DNA from: a virus
Strand: one strand, 5' to 3'
DNA: 20,841 bases
Virus record (IMG/VR): IMGVR_UViG_3300042549_003870
Span: 1 to 20,841 of that record
Under the pieces are notes generated by a model. That model was not told where the DNA came from, did not search any database, and worked only from the letters and a program-made list of their open reading frames with translations. Positions 1-6,777 of this stretch are shown here, piece after piece. Numbering within the stretch: position 1 is the stretch's first letter; the number at the start of each line of letters is the position of its first letter. The position numbers and the translations under genes were made by a program.

Positions 1-1452
1 ATCTCGGTAAACTTTTTAGAGAATCGGCAGGAACTGGCGACAACTGGCGAGAACCAGCAACATGATTGGCGTATTGGTCGTGACCAGCCACGATTGGAAA
101 GTGTTGGTGTTGGGGCCGAGAGTTATGGGCCTCTTGTGGCGGCGTGGGCTGAGCGTTACATGAATGTAAAACTTATGAAGTGGCAGGAGCACGCACTTAA
201 TGGGCAACTTTGTAAAAATGCTGATGGCTCTTTACAGTTTCGTGAGGCTCTTGTAAGTACGGCAAGACAAGCCGGCAAATCTGTTGCTCTCCAGGCGCTT
301 ATTGGTTGGTGGATGACAGAAGGCGCAGTCATTCGTGGTGGCCCACAATCTGTAATGTCTGTGGCTAACAAACTGGACAGGGCTGAGGCCATCTTCCCTT
401 TGCTTGCCAACATTCTGTGTGAATACTTCAATGCTAAGAAACTTGCTGCTACAGGACGTAGAAGTATTGAAATGCCAGATGGGTCTAAATGGGAAATAAG
501 GGCCGCTACCAAGAGCCTTCATGGCGGCAGCCACGACCTAATCGTCTGTGACGAGTTATTCGACATAGATGCAGAGGTAGTAGATACCGCTTTGCGTCCT
601 AGCCAGATTGCTCGAAAGTCTCCCCTGCTTTCCATGTGGAGTACAGCCGGAGACCAAAACAGTGAAACCATGATTAAGTTACGCCAGCAAGCCATGGGCG
701 ATATAGACAAAGGCGTACCTAGCCTCTTGTACTTTGCTGAATGGTCAATGCCCACACACTTAGACCCTCACGATGAAAGGAATTGGTGCTGGGCTAACCC
801 ATCTCTTGGCACAACTATTACGGTAGATGCCCTTCGAGCAGTATCTAAAAAAGACTCTTTCATGCGTGCCCATCTCAACCAATGGATAACAGCCAGGGGC
901 GCATGGCTAGACCTTGGCGTCTGGGAAAAGAATGAGACAGATATACCTATGCCAACTACTGGCATCTCTTACCTTTCCGTAGATTCCTCATTAGACGATG
1001 CAAGGTATGTGGGTGTTAGGGCTGCAGAAGTAGATGGCAAAGTCATAGTGCAGACAGAGTTTGTGGTAGAGACCGAAGCCGATATGTGGACTGCTATAAG
1101 CCGAGTGATGGAGAACCCAGAGGTGCAGTTGCTGATTACGCCAACGCTCGAAATCCATGTGCCAATACCATTACGCCGGCGCACAACTATTACGGGCTAT
1201 GCAGAACTGACAAGGTTTACAAGTCTGGTCAGGTCAATGATTCATGAAGGCAATGTCAAACACCACGGCGAAAGTCTGCTGTCTGACCATTGCGGCCGAG
1301 CCGTTTTAGTCAAGACCCCATCCGGTGCCGTTATTTCCAGTCAGCGTTCTCCAGGCCCAATAGAATTGTGCCGGTGTATGGTGTGGGCAGTAGCGCAAGT
1401 ATCTAAACCAAAGCAAAAGACAAAACCTATGATGGTCATTGTGGGTGGCTAA
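1..1452 (+). CDS. terL: Terminase large subunit, 5'-truncated (copy 1)
   Basis: ATP-driven DNA packaging motor and headful or end-cutting nuclease acting at the portal. The frame is open from the first base. Codons 1-31 (reading HDWRIGRDQPRLE near bases 61-96) align with the second copy, so the TTG at 94 is not the real start and the gene begins outside the window. The ATPase domain shows a Walker A (ARQAGKS, about 262-282) and a Walker B (LIVCDEL, about 538-558), followed by MWSTAGD as a probable coupling motif. The C-terminal half has an RNase H-like nuclease start (YLSVDSS near 970) and a late Asp in LLSDH (about 1279-1293). In copy 2 the same protein carries an N-terminal HNH domain; whether copy 1 does cannot be seen. 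No small terminase gene is visible. Family assignment is firm. Confidence 0.93.
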   Translation: MSVNFLENRQELATTGENQQHDWRIGRDQPRLESVGVGAESYGPLVAAWAERYMNVKLMKWQEHALNGQLCKNADGSLQFREALVSTARQAGKSVALQALIGWWMTEGAVIRGGPQSVMSVANKLDRAEAIFPLLANILCEYFNAKKLAATGRRSIEMPDGSKWEIRAATKSLHGGSHDLIVCDELFDIDAEVVDTALRPSQIARKSPLLSMWSTAGDQNSETMIKLRQQAMGDIDKGVPSLLYFAEWSMPTHLDPHDERNWCWANPSLGTTITVDALRAVSKKDSFMRAHLNQWITARGAWLDLGVWEKNETDIPMPTTGISYLSVDSSLDDARYVGVRAAEVDGKVIVQTEFVVETEADMWTAISRVMENPEVQLLITPTLEIHVPIPLRRRTTITGYAELTRFTSLVRSMIHEGNVKHHGESLLSDHCGRAVLVKTPSGAVISSQRSPGPIELCRCMVWAVAQVSKPKQKTKPMMVIVGG

Positions 1453-1461
1453 ACTACAGGC

Positions 1462-1502
1462 GGTATTGCTCTGGGCGTTGTCGGGATGAGCAGGGCAATA
1501 CC
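1462..1502 (+). promoter_or_regulatory. Conserved hairpin between terminase and portal (copy 1)
   Basis: Twelve-base arms GGTATTGCTCTG and CAGGGCAATACC pair with a single G-U wobble around a 17-base loop (GGCGTTGTCGGGATGAG). The same hairpin with an identical loop lies at 16593-16633. There is no T-tract, so it does not look like an intrinsic terminator. It may be an RNA processing or translation-control element, or a packaging signal; the function is unknown. Confidence 0.7.
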
Positions 1503-1536
1503 ACATATCTCATCATGAAAGTGACATACTGCAACC

Positions 1537-2631
1537 ATGGCTCTGTTCGATAAAAAAGTTACCAAGGCTGCTATCAGTCCAATGCCTGACGTTCAGGCTG
1601 CAGTCGGCTACGGCGGTGCCAACATGATTGGTGATTTCTGGGCATACCAACAGGGTGAAGCACGAGCAGCAGCAATGCAAGTAGCCACCATCTCCAGGGC
1701 TCGTGACCTGATGGCCTCAGTCCTTGCCTCTATGCCACTAAAAATGTACGGCGAAATGTGGAACGAAGTAGATGGCGAAATGGAAGAAATACCACTGGCA
1801 CCTCGCTCGTGGCTACGCCAGCCAGACCCCACAGTTACATACCCATTCCTTATGGCATGGACATTCGATGACCTACTGCATTATGGAAAGGCTTACTGGT
1901 ACATCACAGCCAGAACAAAAGACGGCTTTCCGTCAGCATTTACTCGCATTCCTGCAGGTTCTGTAACTACGCCTGACATTCCAGGCAACATTCCTTTCGG
2001 GCCTTCCAAAGAGGTTTTCTTTGCAGGCAACTACTTAAAGACAGAAGATGTTGTGCAGTTCCTTTGCCCAATCGAAGGCATTGTTTACAACGGCCAGCAG
2101 ACCATTGCTACAGCCCTAGCCATTGGCGAAGCCCGTAAGCGCAATGCTTCATCTGCTATTCCTGCAGGAATCCTTAAACAAACAGGTGGCGAACCACTGT
2201 CAGGCCAAGAACTTGCAGACCTGGCGGCTCAATTCAACACGGCACGAGCCACTAACCAAACTGCAGCGCTCAATGAGTTTTTAAGTTATGAAGCCACTAC
2301 AGCCTCGCCAGACAAGATGCTGCTCATTGAATCTGCTAACTACTCAGCCCTAGAGGCAGCCCGTCTTTGCTCAGTGCCGCCATACTTGGTAGGCGTCTCC
2401 ACAGGCGCTTACAGTTATCAGTCCTCTGAGCAAGCCAGGGCTGATTTGTATATCTTTGGAGTTCAGCCTTATGCGCAATGCATAGCGTCCACGCTCAGTA
2501 TGAACAATGTCCTTCCTCGTGGAACCTACGTCTGTTTCGACACTGACGATTTCCTAGTAGAGAACGAAATGGCCGACACCATGAACCAACCACAACCAGA
2601 ACAAAACACACAGGAAGCGTTAGCAGAATGA
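1537..2631 (+). CDS. Portal protein (copy 1, short C terminus)
   Basis: Forms the dodecameric ring at the capsid vertex through which DNA is pumped and to which the connector binds. At 364 aa it resembles HK97-type phage portals: an N-terminal segment with SRARDLMASVLASMPLKMY, a central WLRQPDP motif, and a C-terminal stretch with SVPPYLVGV, SSEQARADLYIFGV and NNVLPRGTYV. The ATG at 1537 is chosen because the same start context (MALF.KKVTKAAISPMP) is conserved in copy 2. The stop overlaps the start of the protease-capsid gene as ATGA. The protein is about 55 residues shorter than copy 2. It ends in a Gln/Glu-rich tail soon after the stem region and lacks the IQKVYLGVGKVIT segment present there. 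Confidence 0.92.
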   Translation: MALFDKKVTKAAISPMPDVQAAVGYGGANMIGDFWAYQQGEARAAAMQVATISRARDLMASVLASMPLKMYGEMWNEVDGEMEEIPLAPRSWLRQPDPTVTYPFLMAWTFDDLLHYGKAYWYITARTKDGFPSAFTRIPAGSVTTPDIPGNIPFGPSKEVFFAGNYLKTEDVVQFLCPIEGIVYNGQQTIATALAIGEARKRNASSAIPAGILKQTGGEPLSGQELADLAAQFNTARATNQTAALNEFLSYEATTASPDKMLLIESANYSALEAARLCSVPPYLVGVSTGAYSYQSSEQARADLYIFGVQPYAQCIASTLSMNNVLPRGTYVCFDTDDFLVENEMADTMNQPQPEQNTQEALAE

Positions 2632-4235
2632 AACTTAACCTCTCAGCCGGCTTTGCCATTGACGTAGAAGCAGCAGCAGGCGAAGCGCCTACTCGCCAAA
2701 TCTCCGGTATTGCAGTGCCCTACAATGTCCCAGCCACAGTATCTGACGGCACAAAGGTGCAGTTCGCTGCAGGCTCTTTGCCAGTAGATGGCAAAGCACC
2801 AAAGATGTTTATGTACCACGACAGCAGCCAGCCAGTCGGTTTAGTCACTGCCCGTACCGAAACACCAGAAGGCATGATGTTCGTAGCATCCATAGTAAAC
2901 ACCCAGGCCGGTACGGATGCCTTGACCATGGCCTCAGCCGGAGTGCTTGATTCCGTGTCCGTAGGCGTAAATGTGCTTGAAAGTTACAACGATAAAAACG
3001 GCACAATGGTTGTCACGTCAGCCGATTGGTTAGAACTCTCGCTCGTGCCTATCCCAGCATTTTCCGGTGCCCTCGTAGAATCCGTGTTTGCATCAAATGA
3101 ATCTGTTACCATTCCAGAAGAACAGGAACCCGACGAGCCTGAAACAACCGAACCACAGGAGAACCCAGTGTCAGAACCAATTATCGAAGCCTCAGCACCT
3201 GAGTCAATTCCAACCTCACCTCTTTACGCACAAGCAGCACGAGAGTTTACTTTGCCATCAGCAGGCGAATACATGGCAGCACTTCACGCAGGTGGCCAGA
3301 CTTTTGCAAATATAAACAAAGCAGTTGCTGATTACACAGCATCAAAGCGCACAAACATTCAGGCCGCTGCTGGCGACGTGATTACAACTGACACACCGGG
3401 TCTCTTGCCAGTCCCCGTGTTGGGCCCACTTGTGCAAGACCTCAATTTTCTCCGCCCTGTTGTAGAAGCATTGGGAGTTCGTGCCTATCCAGATAACGGA
3501 CAGCAAAAGACATTCGTGCGTCCAACCATCACAACTCATACCTCAGTAGCGGCTCAAAGTTCTGAACTTGCAGCAGTATCAGCAACCACGATGGTTATTG
3601 CTTCAAACTCAGTAACAAAGACCACACTTGCTGGTCAGGTCACATTGAGCGCACAAGATATTTCATTCACGAGCCCTGCAGCAATGCAGTTAATCTTGAA
3701 TGACCTTATGGGTGAATACATGATTGCATCTGACAACCTTGCAGCAGACAACTTGCTTACAGCAGCATCAGCATCTGGTGTTTGGGACTTGTCAGTAGCA
3801 GACCTTTTGAAGAGCGTTTACGACTCAGCAGTGGACATTTCAAATGGCCGCAACTGGACACCAACGCACATGTTCGTATCTCCTGACGTTTGGGGCCAAC
3901 TCGGACAACTTGCAGATACAACTGGCCGTCCAGTGTTCCCATTCATTGGTGCAGGTTTAACAGGTCAGAACGCCCTTGGAAATGCATCAGCATCTTCGTG
4001 GAACGGAAACCCACTAGGTTTGCAACTTGTCGTAGATAGCAACTTTGCTGCAAAGACAATGATTATCACACGAGTAGGCCAAGGCCAAGGCGATGCTTTC
4101 GAGTATTATGAGGCACCTCAATCCCTCATGAGTTTCGAAAACCCATCAGTTTTGGGCAGGACAATGAGTTTCCATGGGTATGTAAGTACCTTCGCAAGTA
4201 TCCCCGGCATGATTCGCAAAATCACTCAGGCTTAG
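2628..4235 (+). CDS. Prohead protease-major capsid fusion (copy 1)
   Basis: One 535-aa polypeptide carries two head proteins. Residues about 25-155 form a U35/HK97-type prohead serine protease, with the probable catalytic His64 in MYHDSSQPVG, Ser111 in LDSVSVGV, and the typical ELSLVPIPAFSGA segment. A Pro/Glu-rich acidic linker spans about 163-195. Residues about 205-250 form a delta-like helical region ending in IQAAAGD, which is the likely processing boundary. Residues about 255-535 have an HK97-fold capsid pattern (RPTITTHTSVAAQSSELAAV, then THMFVSPDVWGQLGQL, ending GMIRKITQA). The protease presumably assembles in cis and releases mature capsid subunits. The gene starts inside the portal stop (ATGA). 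The fold calls are confident; the cleavage site is inferred. Confidence 0.9.
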   Translation: MKLNLSAGFAIDVEAAAGEAPTRQISGIAVPYNVPATVSDGTKVQFAAGSLPVDGKAPKMFMYHDSSQPVGLVTARTETPEGMMFVASIVNTQAGTDALTMASAGVLDSVSVGVNVLESYNDKNGTMVVTSADWLELSLVPIPAFSGALVESVFASNESVTIPEEQEPDEPETTEPQENPVSEPIIEASAPESIPTSPLYAQAAREFTLPSAGEYMAALHAGGQTFANINKAVADYTASKRTNIQAAAGDVITTDTPGLLPVPVLGPLVQDLNFLRPVVEALGVRAYPDNGQQKTFVRPTITTHTSVAAQSSELAAVSATTMVIASNSVTKTTLAGQVTLSAQDISFTSPAAMQLILNDLMGEYMIASDNLAADNLLTAASASGVWDLSVADLLKSVYDSAVDISNGRNWTPTHMFVSPDVWGQLGQLADTTGRPVFPFIGAGLTGQNALGNASASSWNGNPLGLQLVVDSNFAAKTMIITRVGQGQGDAFEYYEAPQSLMSFENPSVLGRTMSFHGYVSTFASIPGMIRKITQA

Positions 4236-4242
4236 TCCGAAA

Positions 4243-4256
4243 GGCGGTAAGCCGCC
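4243..4256 (+). promoter_or_regulatory. Hairpin over the connector ribosome binding site (copy 1)
   Basis: The bases GGCGG-TAAG-CCGCC form a 5-bp GC stem that ends directly before the ATG at 4257. The upstream arm contains the only purine-rich ribosome binding stretch (AAAGGCGG). Copy 2 has the identical hairpin at 19530-19543. It probably lowers translation of the connector relative to the capsid gene just upstream. Confidence 0.55.
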
Positions 4257-4901
4257 ATGGCTACATACGAGATTATTTTTAACCAACGCATAGACAACTA
4301 TGCAGTGGTTCAAACTCTCACAGATAACGACGTAGTAGTCGGTGAGTCCATCACCGTCTCAGGTCTTGGGTCTGGGCTAAACGGAACCTTCACTGTTTAC
4401 GCCCAGCCTCAGTACCTATACATGGGTACCGACTCTGACGGCAACCTCATTTTCGATGCGTATGTACCAATCCCTAACCAGGTGATGTACTACGACGCAG
4501 ACACAGACCTTGACCGTGTTGCTGTGCAGCCCCCTGGCACATTAACTTTTACCCAGACCTGCACATGGATTACAGCAGCACAGTTGCTTACATACATGGG
4601 CGTGGAAATTACAAACCCCAGCGATGACTACACCCTGCTAACACAGGCAGTGTCAGCCAGTAACGCATTCTGTTTTAGACGCAGGCAAGAGTCCGGCTAT
4701 ACAGGTGACACCCTTAGCACCCCAACCACCAGTGGTGACGTCATCCTTGGCACCTTGATGTATGCGGCAGCCCTATGGCGTGCCCGTGGCAGCGTCCAGG
4801 ACACCTTTGCTACATTTGACGGAATGGGCTCTGCAAGCGTCTCAGCGATGACTCCAATCATTAAGCAACTTTTGGGCATCTCACGCCCCCAGGTGGCGTA
4901 G
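4257..4901 (+). CDS. Head-tail connector, with N-terminal beta domain (copy 1)
   Basis: The 214-aa protein has two parts. Residues about 1-100 are rich in beta strands (MATYEIIFNQRIDNYAVVQ, VVVGESITVSGL, GTFTVYAQP) and resemble a small beta-sandwich. Residues about 106-214 are helical, with TAAQLLTYMGVEITNPSDDY, then SASNAFCFRRRQ and LMYAAALWRARGS, as in the HK97 gp6-type adaptor that docks below the portal. Its place directly after the capsid gene fits this. Adaptors of this family are usually about 100 aa, so the N-terminal domain is an extra fusion, perhaps decorating the neck. The adaptor call rests on the helical half and gene order. Confidence 0.72.
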   Translation: MATYEIIFNQRIDNYAVVQTLTDNDVVVGESITVSGLGSGLNGTFTVYAQPQYLYMGTDSDGNLIFDAYVPIPNQVMYYDADTDLDRVAVQPPGTLTFTQTCTWITAAQLLTYMGVEITNPSDDYTLLTQAVSASNAFCFRRRQESGYTGDTLSTPTTSGDVILGTLMYAAALWRARGSVQDTFATFDGMGSASVSAMTPIIKQLLGISRPQVA

Positions 4902-5263
4902 TGGCTTACACAGACCTTCTGAACGAAGCCATAGATGATGTGGCAGCAAAGATAGCCACAATTTCAGGGCTAAGAGTTGTAACAGACCCCACAAAGATTG
5001 TGCCCAACTGTGTATTCATTGACGCCCCATCGTTCACCACCTTTGCCGGCAACGGCAACATTCTTAACGTGACCTTCCCTATTAAAGTTTTAGGCTCTGG
5101 CCCTGCAGGTCTCCCCGTCTTGCGTCAGTTGCTAGACACCACAGCCAAAGTAATTTCGAGCAATGTCATAGTAATGAACGGCCAGCCAACGGCCTACCTC
5201 ATAGGCGGTGCCGAATACCCTTGCTACGACCTAGTAGTATCTATACAAGCACAGACAGCGTAA
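4901..5263 (+). CDS. Probable tail terminator or neck protein (copy 1)
   Basis: The 120-aa protein starts at a GTG that shares its G with the stop codon of the connector gene (TAGTG), implying translational coupling. Copy 2 has the same junction. The sequence is a mixed alpha/beta protein with an N-terminal helix (LLNEAIDDVAAKIATI) followed by strands (VPNCVFIDAPSF, LNVTFPIKVLGSG) and a final DLVVSIQAQ strand. Size, fold pattern and position between adaptor and major tail protein fit a tail terminator or tail completion protein that caps the tail tube, but no diagnostic motif is visible. Copy 2 differs at nine of 120 residues by eye. Confidence 0.55.
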   Translation: MAYTDLLNEAIDDVAAKIATISGLRVVTDPTKIVPNCVFIDAPSFTTFAGNGNILNVTFPIKVLGSGPAGLPVLRQLLDTTAKVISSNVIVMNGQPTAYLIGGAEYPCYDLVVSIQAQTA

Positions 5264-5271
5264 GGCAGACC

Positions 5272-5430
5272 ATGTTCACAATCATTTCCCCACGAATCGG
5301 AACACCAGGCGACAAGTTTGAACCATCCGAAGAAACCAACATTGACGCCCTCATTGAAGGCGGCTTTATCAAATCCGACAAAACACCAACCAAATCTGCT
5401 AAAACAGTAGAAACATCTCCAGAGGAGTAA
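5272..5430 (+). CDS. Small conserved protein of 52 aa (copy 1)
   Basis: Starts at ATG 5272, nine bases after the upstream stop, with AAGGCAGACC as a weak ribosome binding site. The protein (begins MFTIISPRIGTPGDKF) has a short N-terminal beta part, a helix with NIDALIEGGFIK, and a Lys/Thr-rich C-terminal tail. It is not recognised. The ALIEGGFI segment resembles small proteins next to major tail genes in actinophages, perhaps a neck accessory or a start-up peptide for the tail operon. Copy 2 (20553-20711) differs at only two residues, which supports a real gene. It lies within the region where the two copies become nearly identical. Confidence 0.7.
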   Translation: MFTIISPRIGTPGDKFEPSEETNIDALIEGGFIKSDKTPTKSAKTVETSPEE

Positions 5431-5434
5431 CTCA

Positions 5435-5561
5435 CATGGCTACCAGCACTTACCTTTCCAACCCATCACTAACTGTTAATGCAGTTGATTTGTCAGACCA
5501 ATGCACATCAGCAACACTTACTGTCAAGTTTGACGCTCTTGAAAGCACTGCCTTTGGTGGT
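5435..5561 (+). repeat. 127-bp exact direct repeat, internal copy
   Basis: These 127 bases recur without a mismatch at 20715-20841, the very end of the window. The base before the repeat differs (A versus C). The length equals a common de Bruijn k-mer size, so the repeat marks an assembly-graph junction more likely than a biological repeat. Confidence 0.95.
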
Positions 5562-5846
5562 ACTTCTCGTGTTTATACAGCAGGTCTTGGAGACCATGAA
5601 CTTGTCTGTGAACTTTTTATGTCCTATGCGGCCTCGGAGACTTACAGCACTTTGAGCGCACTGGTGGGCACACAAACCACAGTGGTTATGAAGCCAACCT
5701 CATCGGCGGTCGGTGCAACCAACCCATCGTTCACATTGACAGGCACATACCTAGAGGCATTGCCAGTCATTGACGCAACTCTCGGAGAATTGTCAAGCAT
5801 CTCGCTTACATTCCGTGGCGGCGTTTACGCTGCTGCAGTCGCATAA
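5436..5846 (+). CDS. Major tail protein
   Basis: A 136-aa structural protein that would stack as hexamers to form the tail tube. It starts with a strong ribosome binding site (GAGGAG about 10 bases before ATG 5436). The N-terminal signature NAVDLSDQCTSATLTVKFD followed by ESTAFGG is the pattern seen in major tail proteins of small actinophages (a beta-sandwich tube fold, TLGELSSISLTFRGG near the C terminus). It lies directly before the tail assembly chaperone, the canonical order. The first 42 codons are repeated exactly at the end of the window. No domain insertion is present, so this is a minimal tube protein. Confidence 0.82.
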   Translation: MATSTYLSNPSLTVNAVDLSDQCTSATLTVKFDALESTAFGGTSRVYTAGLGDHELVCELFMSYAASETYSTLSALVGTQTTVVMKPTSSAVGATNPSFTLTGTYLEALPVIDATLGELSSISLTFRGGVYAAAVA

Positions 5847-5853
5847 AAAAACA

Positions 5854-5865
5854 AACAAAGGAAAC
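5854..5865 (+). promoter_or_regulatory. Ribosome binding block AACAAAGGAAAC (1 of 3)
   Basis: A 12-base block with an AAAGGA core lies a few bases before the chaperone start at 5871. The identical block occurs at 12176-12187 and 13151-13162, each just before a start codon that opens a gene cluster. Confidence 0.65.
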
Positions 5866-5870
5866 CCGAC

Positions 5871-6155
5871 ATGAAACTAGAACTTCGTGCTGACCTAGGC
5901 GAAGGCCCATTTACAGTAACCACCAACCTTTGGTGTGTCACCCAATGGGAACGCAAGTACAAGACCAAAGCGTCAGAGATGGCCAACGGTATTGGTATTG
6001 AGGACTTAGCGTTTCTTTGCTGGGCTGCTTGCCAAACCCATTCCATCGTGGTTCCGATTGTCTTTGACGATTTCATCAAGAAATTAGTGTCATTAGAAAT
6101 CGCAAGCGAGGACACTGACCGCCCTTTCTCCGAGGCACCTACCGACATTCCCTAG
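5871..6155 (+). CDS. Tail assembly chaperone, short (G-type) product
   Basis: The 94-aa protein sits between the major tail protein and the genes leading to the tape measure, the standard place of the chaperone that coats the tape measure during tail assembly. It starts with MKLELRADLGEGPFTV and has a helical middle (ASEMANGIGIEDLAFLCWAA), typical of the short partner in small actinophages. The start is set by the AACAAAGGAAAC block. A slippery heptamer near its 3' end allows a longer -1 product (see next entry). Identification rests mainly on position, size and the frameshift arrangement. Confidence 0.72.
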   Translation: MKLELRADLGEGPFTVTTNLWCVTQWERKYKTKASEMANGIGIEDLAFLCWAACQTHSIVVPIVFDDFIKKLVSLEIASEDTDRPFSEAPTDIP

Positions 6156-6256
6156 CGGCGGTGCTTATTGCCACAGGGTTTTGGCCACATGAGATAGAGT
6201 TCACCAGTGACGACCTCTCGACAGTCATCAAAATGATTAACGAAAGTCGAAAGTAA
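5871..6256 (+). CDS. Tail assembly chaperone, -1 frameshift product (GT-type)
   Basis: A -1 shift on C CCT TTC (6122-6128; zero-frame codons CCT, TTC; shifted codons CCC, TTT) joins residue 86 to a 42-codon -1 frame running from 6128 to the stop at 6254-6256. The product is about 128 aa. The extension (includes LAAVLIATGFWPHEIEF, then LSTVIKMINESRK) is free of stops and continues 100 bases past the zero-frame stop, filling an otherwise unexplained gap. The stop of the extension overlaps the next ATG as TAATG. This matches the conserved G/GT frameshift of siphophage tail genes. The exact slip site is inferred from codon geometry. Confidence 0.7.
6122..6128 (+). promoter_or_regulatory. Slippery heptamer CCCTTTC for -1 frameshift
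   Basis: In zero frame the site reads CGC CCT TTC, the X XXY YYZ form. After a -1 slip both tRNAs re-pair (CCC and TTT), and the -1 frame stays open to 6253. No other well-formed heptamer was seen in the overlap. Confidence 0.65.
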
Positions 6257-6777
6257 TGCCAGTAGATGTAACGATGGAGTTCTCAGGTCTAAAAGAGGCC
6301 CTGAAGGAAATTAACACCATTGACAAGAAACTGCGCCGCCAAATTACTCGTGACTTTACAAAGATTGTGCAGCCGGTATTAGGCAAAGCAGAGTCTTTAC
6401 TACCTAACGACCCACCATTGTCGGGTATGGCTCGCTCATGGAAAGGCAAGTCTGGCGCTGACATTATGTCTTGGAATGACCTGTTAGTACGCAAAAATCT
6501 TAAAGCCTTTACAAGCGGCAAAAAGATAAGAGACACAGGACTTGGTTTTAAACAAAACCTAGGCGTTTTTGGTATTAAATGGCTAGGGCCACAAGCAACC
6601 GCATTGGACTTTCTTGCCAAGGGCACAATGGGCAATAACCTAACTGCTCGCTTTGGGCCTCCGTCTCGTATTATTTATAAGGCTTACGAAGCAGCAGACG
6701 CCAAAGTACAAGCCGACGTTAAAGAACTTGTAAACAAAGTAATGAAAATGACTAACAGTGCAATGAGGATGAAATGA
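6256..6777 (+). CDS. HK97 gp10-like neck or tail protein
   Basis: The 173-aa basic protein has an N-terminal strand and helix (MEFSGLKEALKEINTIDKK, then RRQITRDFTKIVQPVL) and a C-terminal GPPSRIIYKAYEAADAKV region. This organisation is typical of HK97 gp10-like proteins, where a self-association helix is followed by an arginine-bearing segment and a long helix. Such proteins join tail to head or act in tail completion. Here the gene lies after the chaperone and overlaps the tape measure start (ATGA), unlike HK97, where gp10 precedes the major tail protein. The function is therefore a family-level suggestion. Confidence 0.55.
   Translation: MPVDVTMEFSGLKEALKEINTIDKKLRRQITRDFTKIVQPVLGKAESLLPNDPPLSGMARSWKGKSGADIMSWNDLLVRKNLKAFTSGKKIRDTGLGFKQNLGVFGIKWLGPQATALDFLAKGTMGNNLTARFGPPSRIIYKAYEAADAKVQADVKELVNKVMKMTNSAMRMK

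Noticed and set aside
1462-1502. Rho-independent terminator between terminase and portal
   Set aside because: The stem is good but no T-tract follows in either copy, and the downstream structural genes need transcription.
5221-5430. Longer version of the 52-aa protein starting at 5221
   Set aside because: It would overlap the end of the terminator-like gene without a ribosome binding site; both copies have a good ATG just after that gene.
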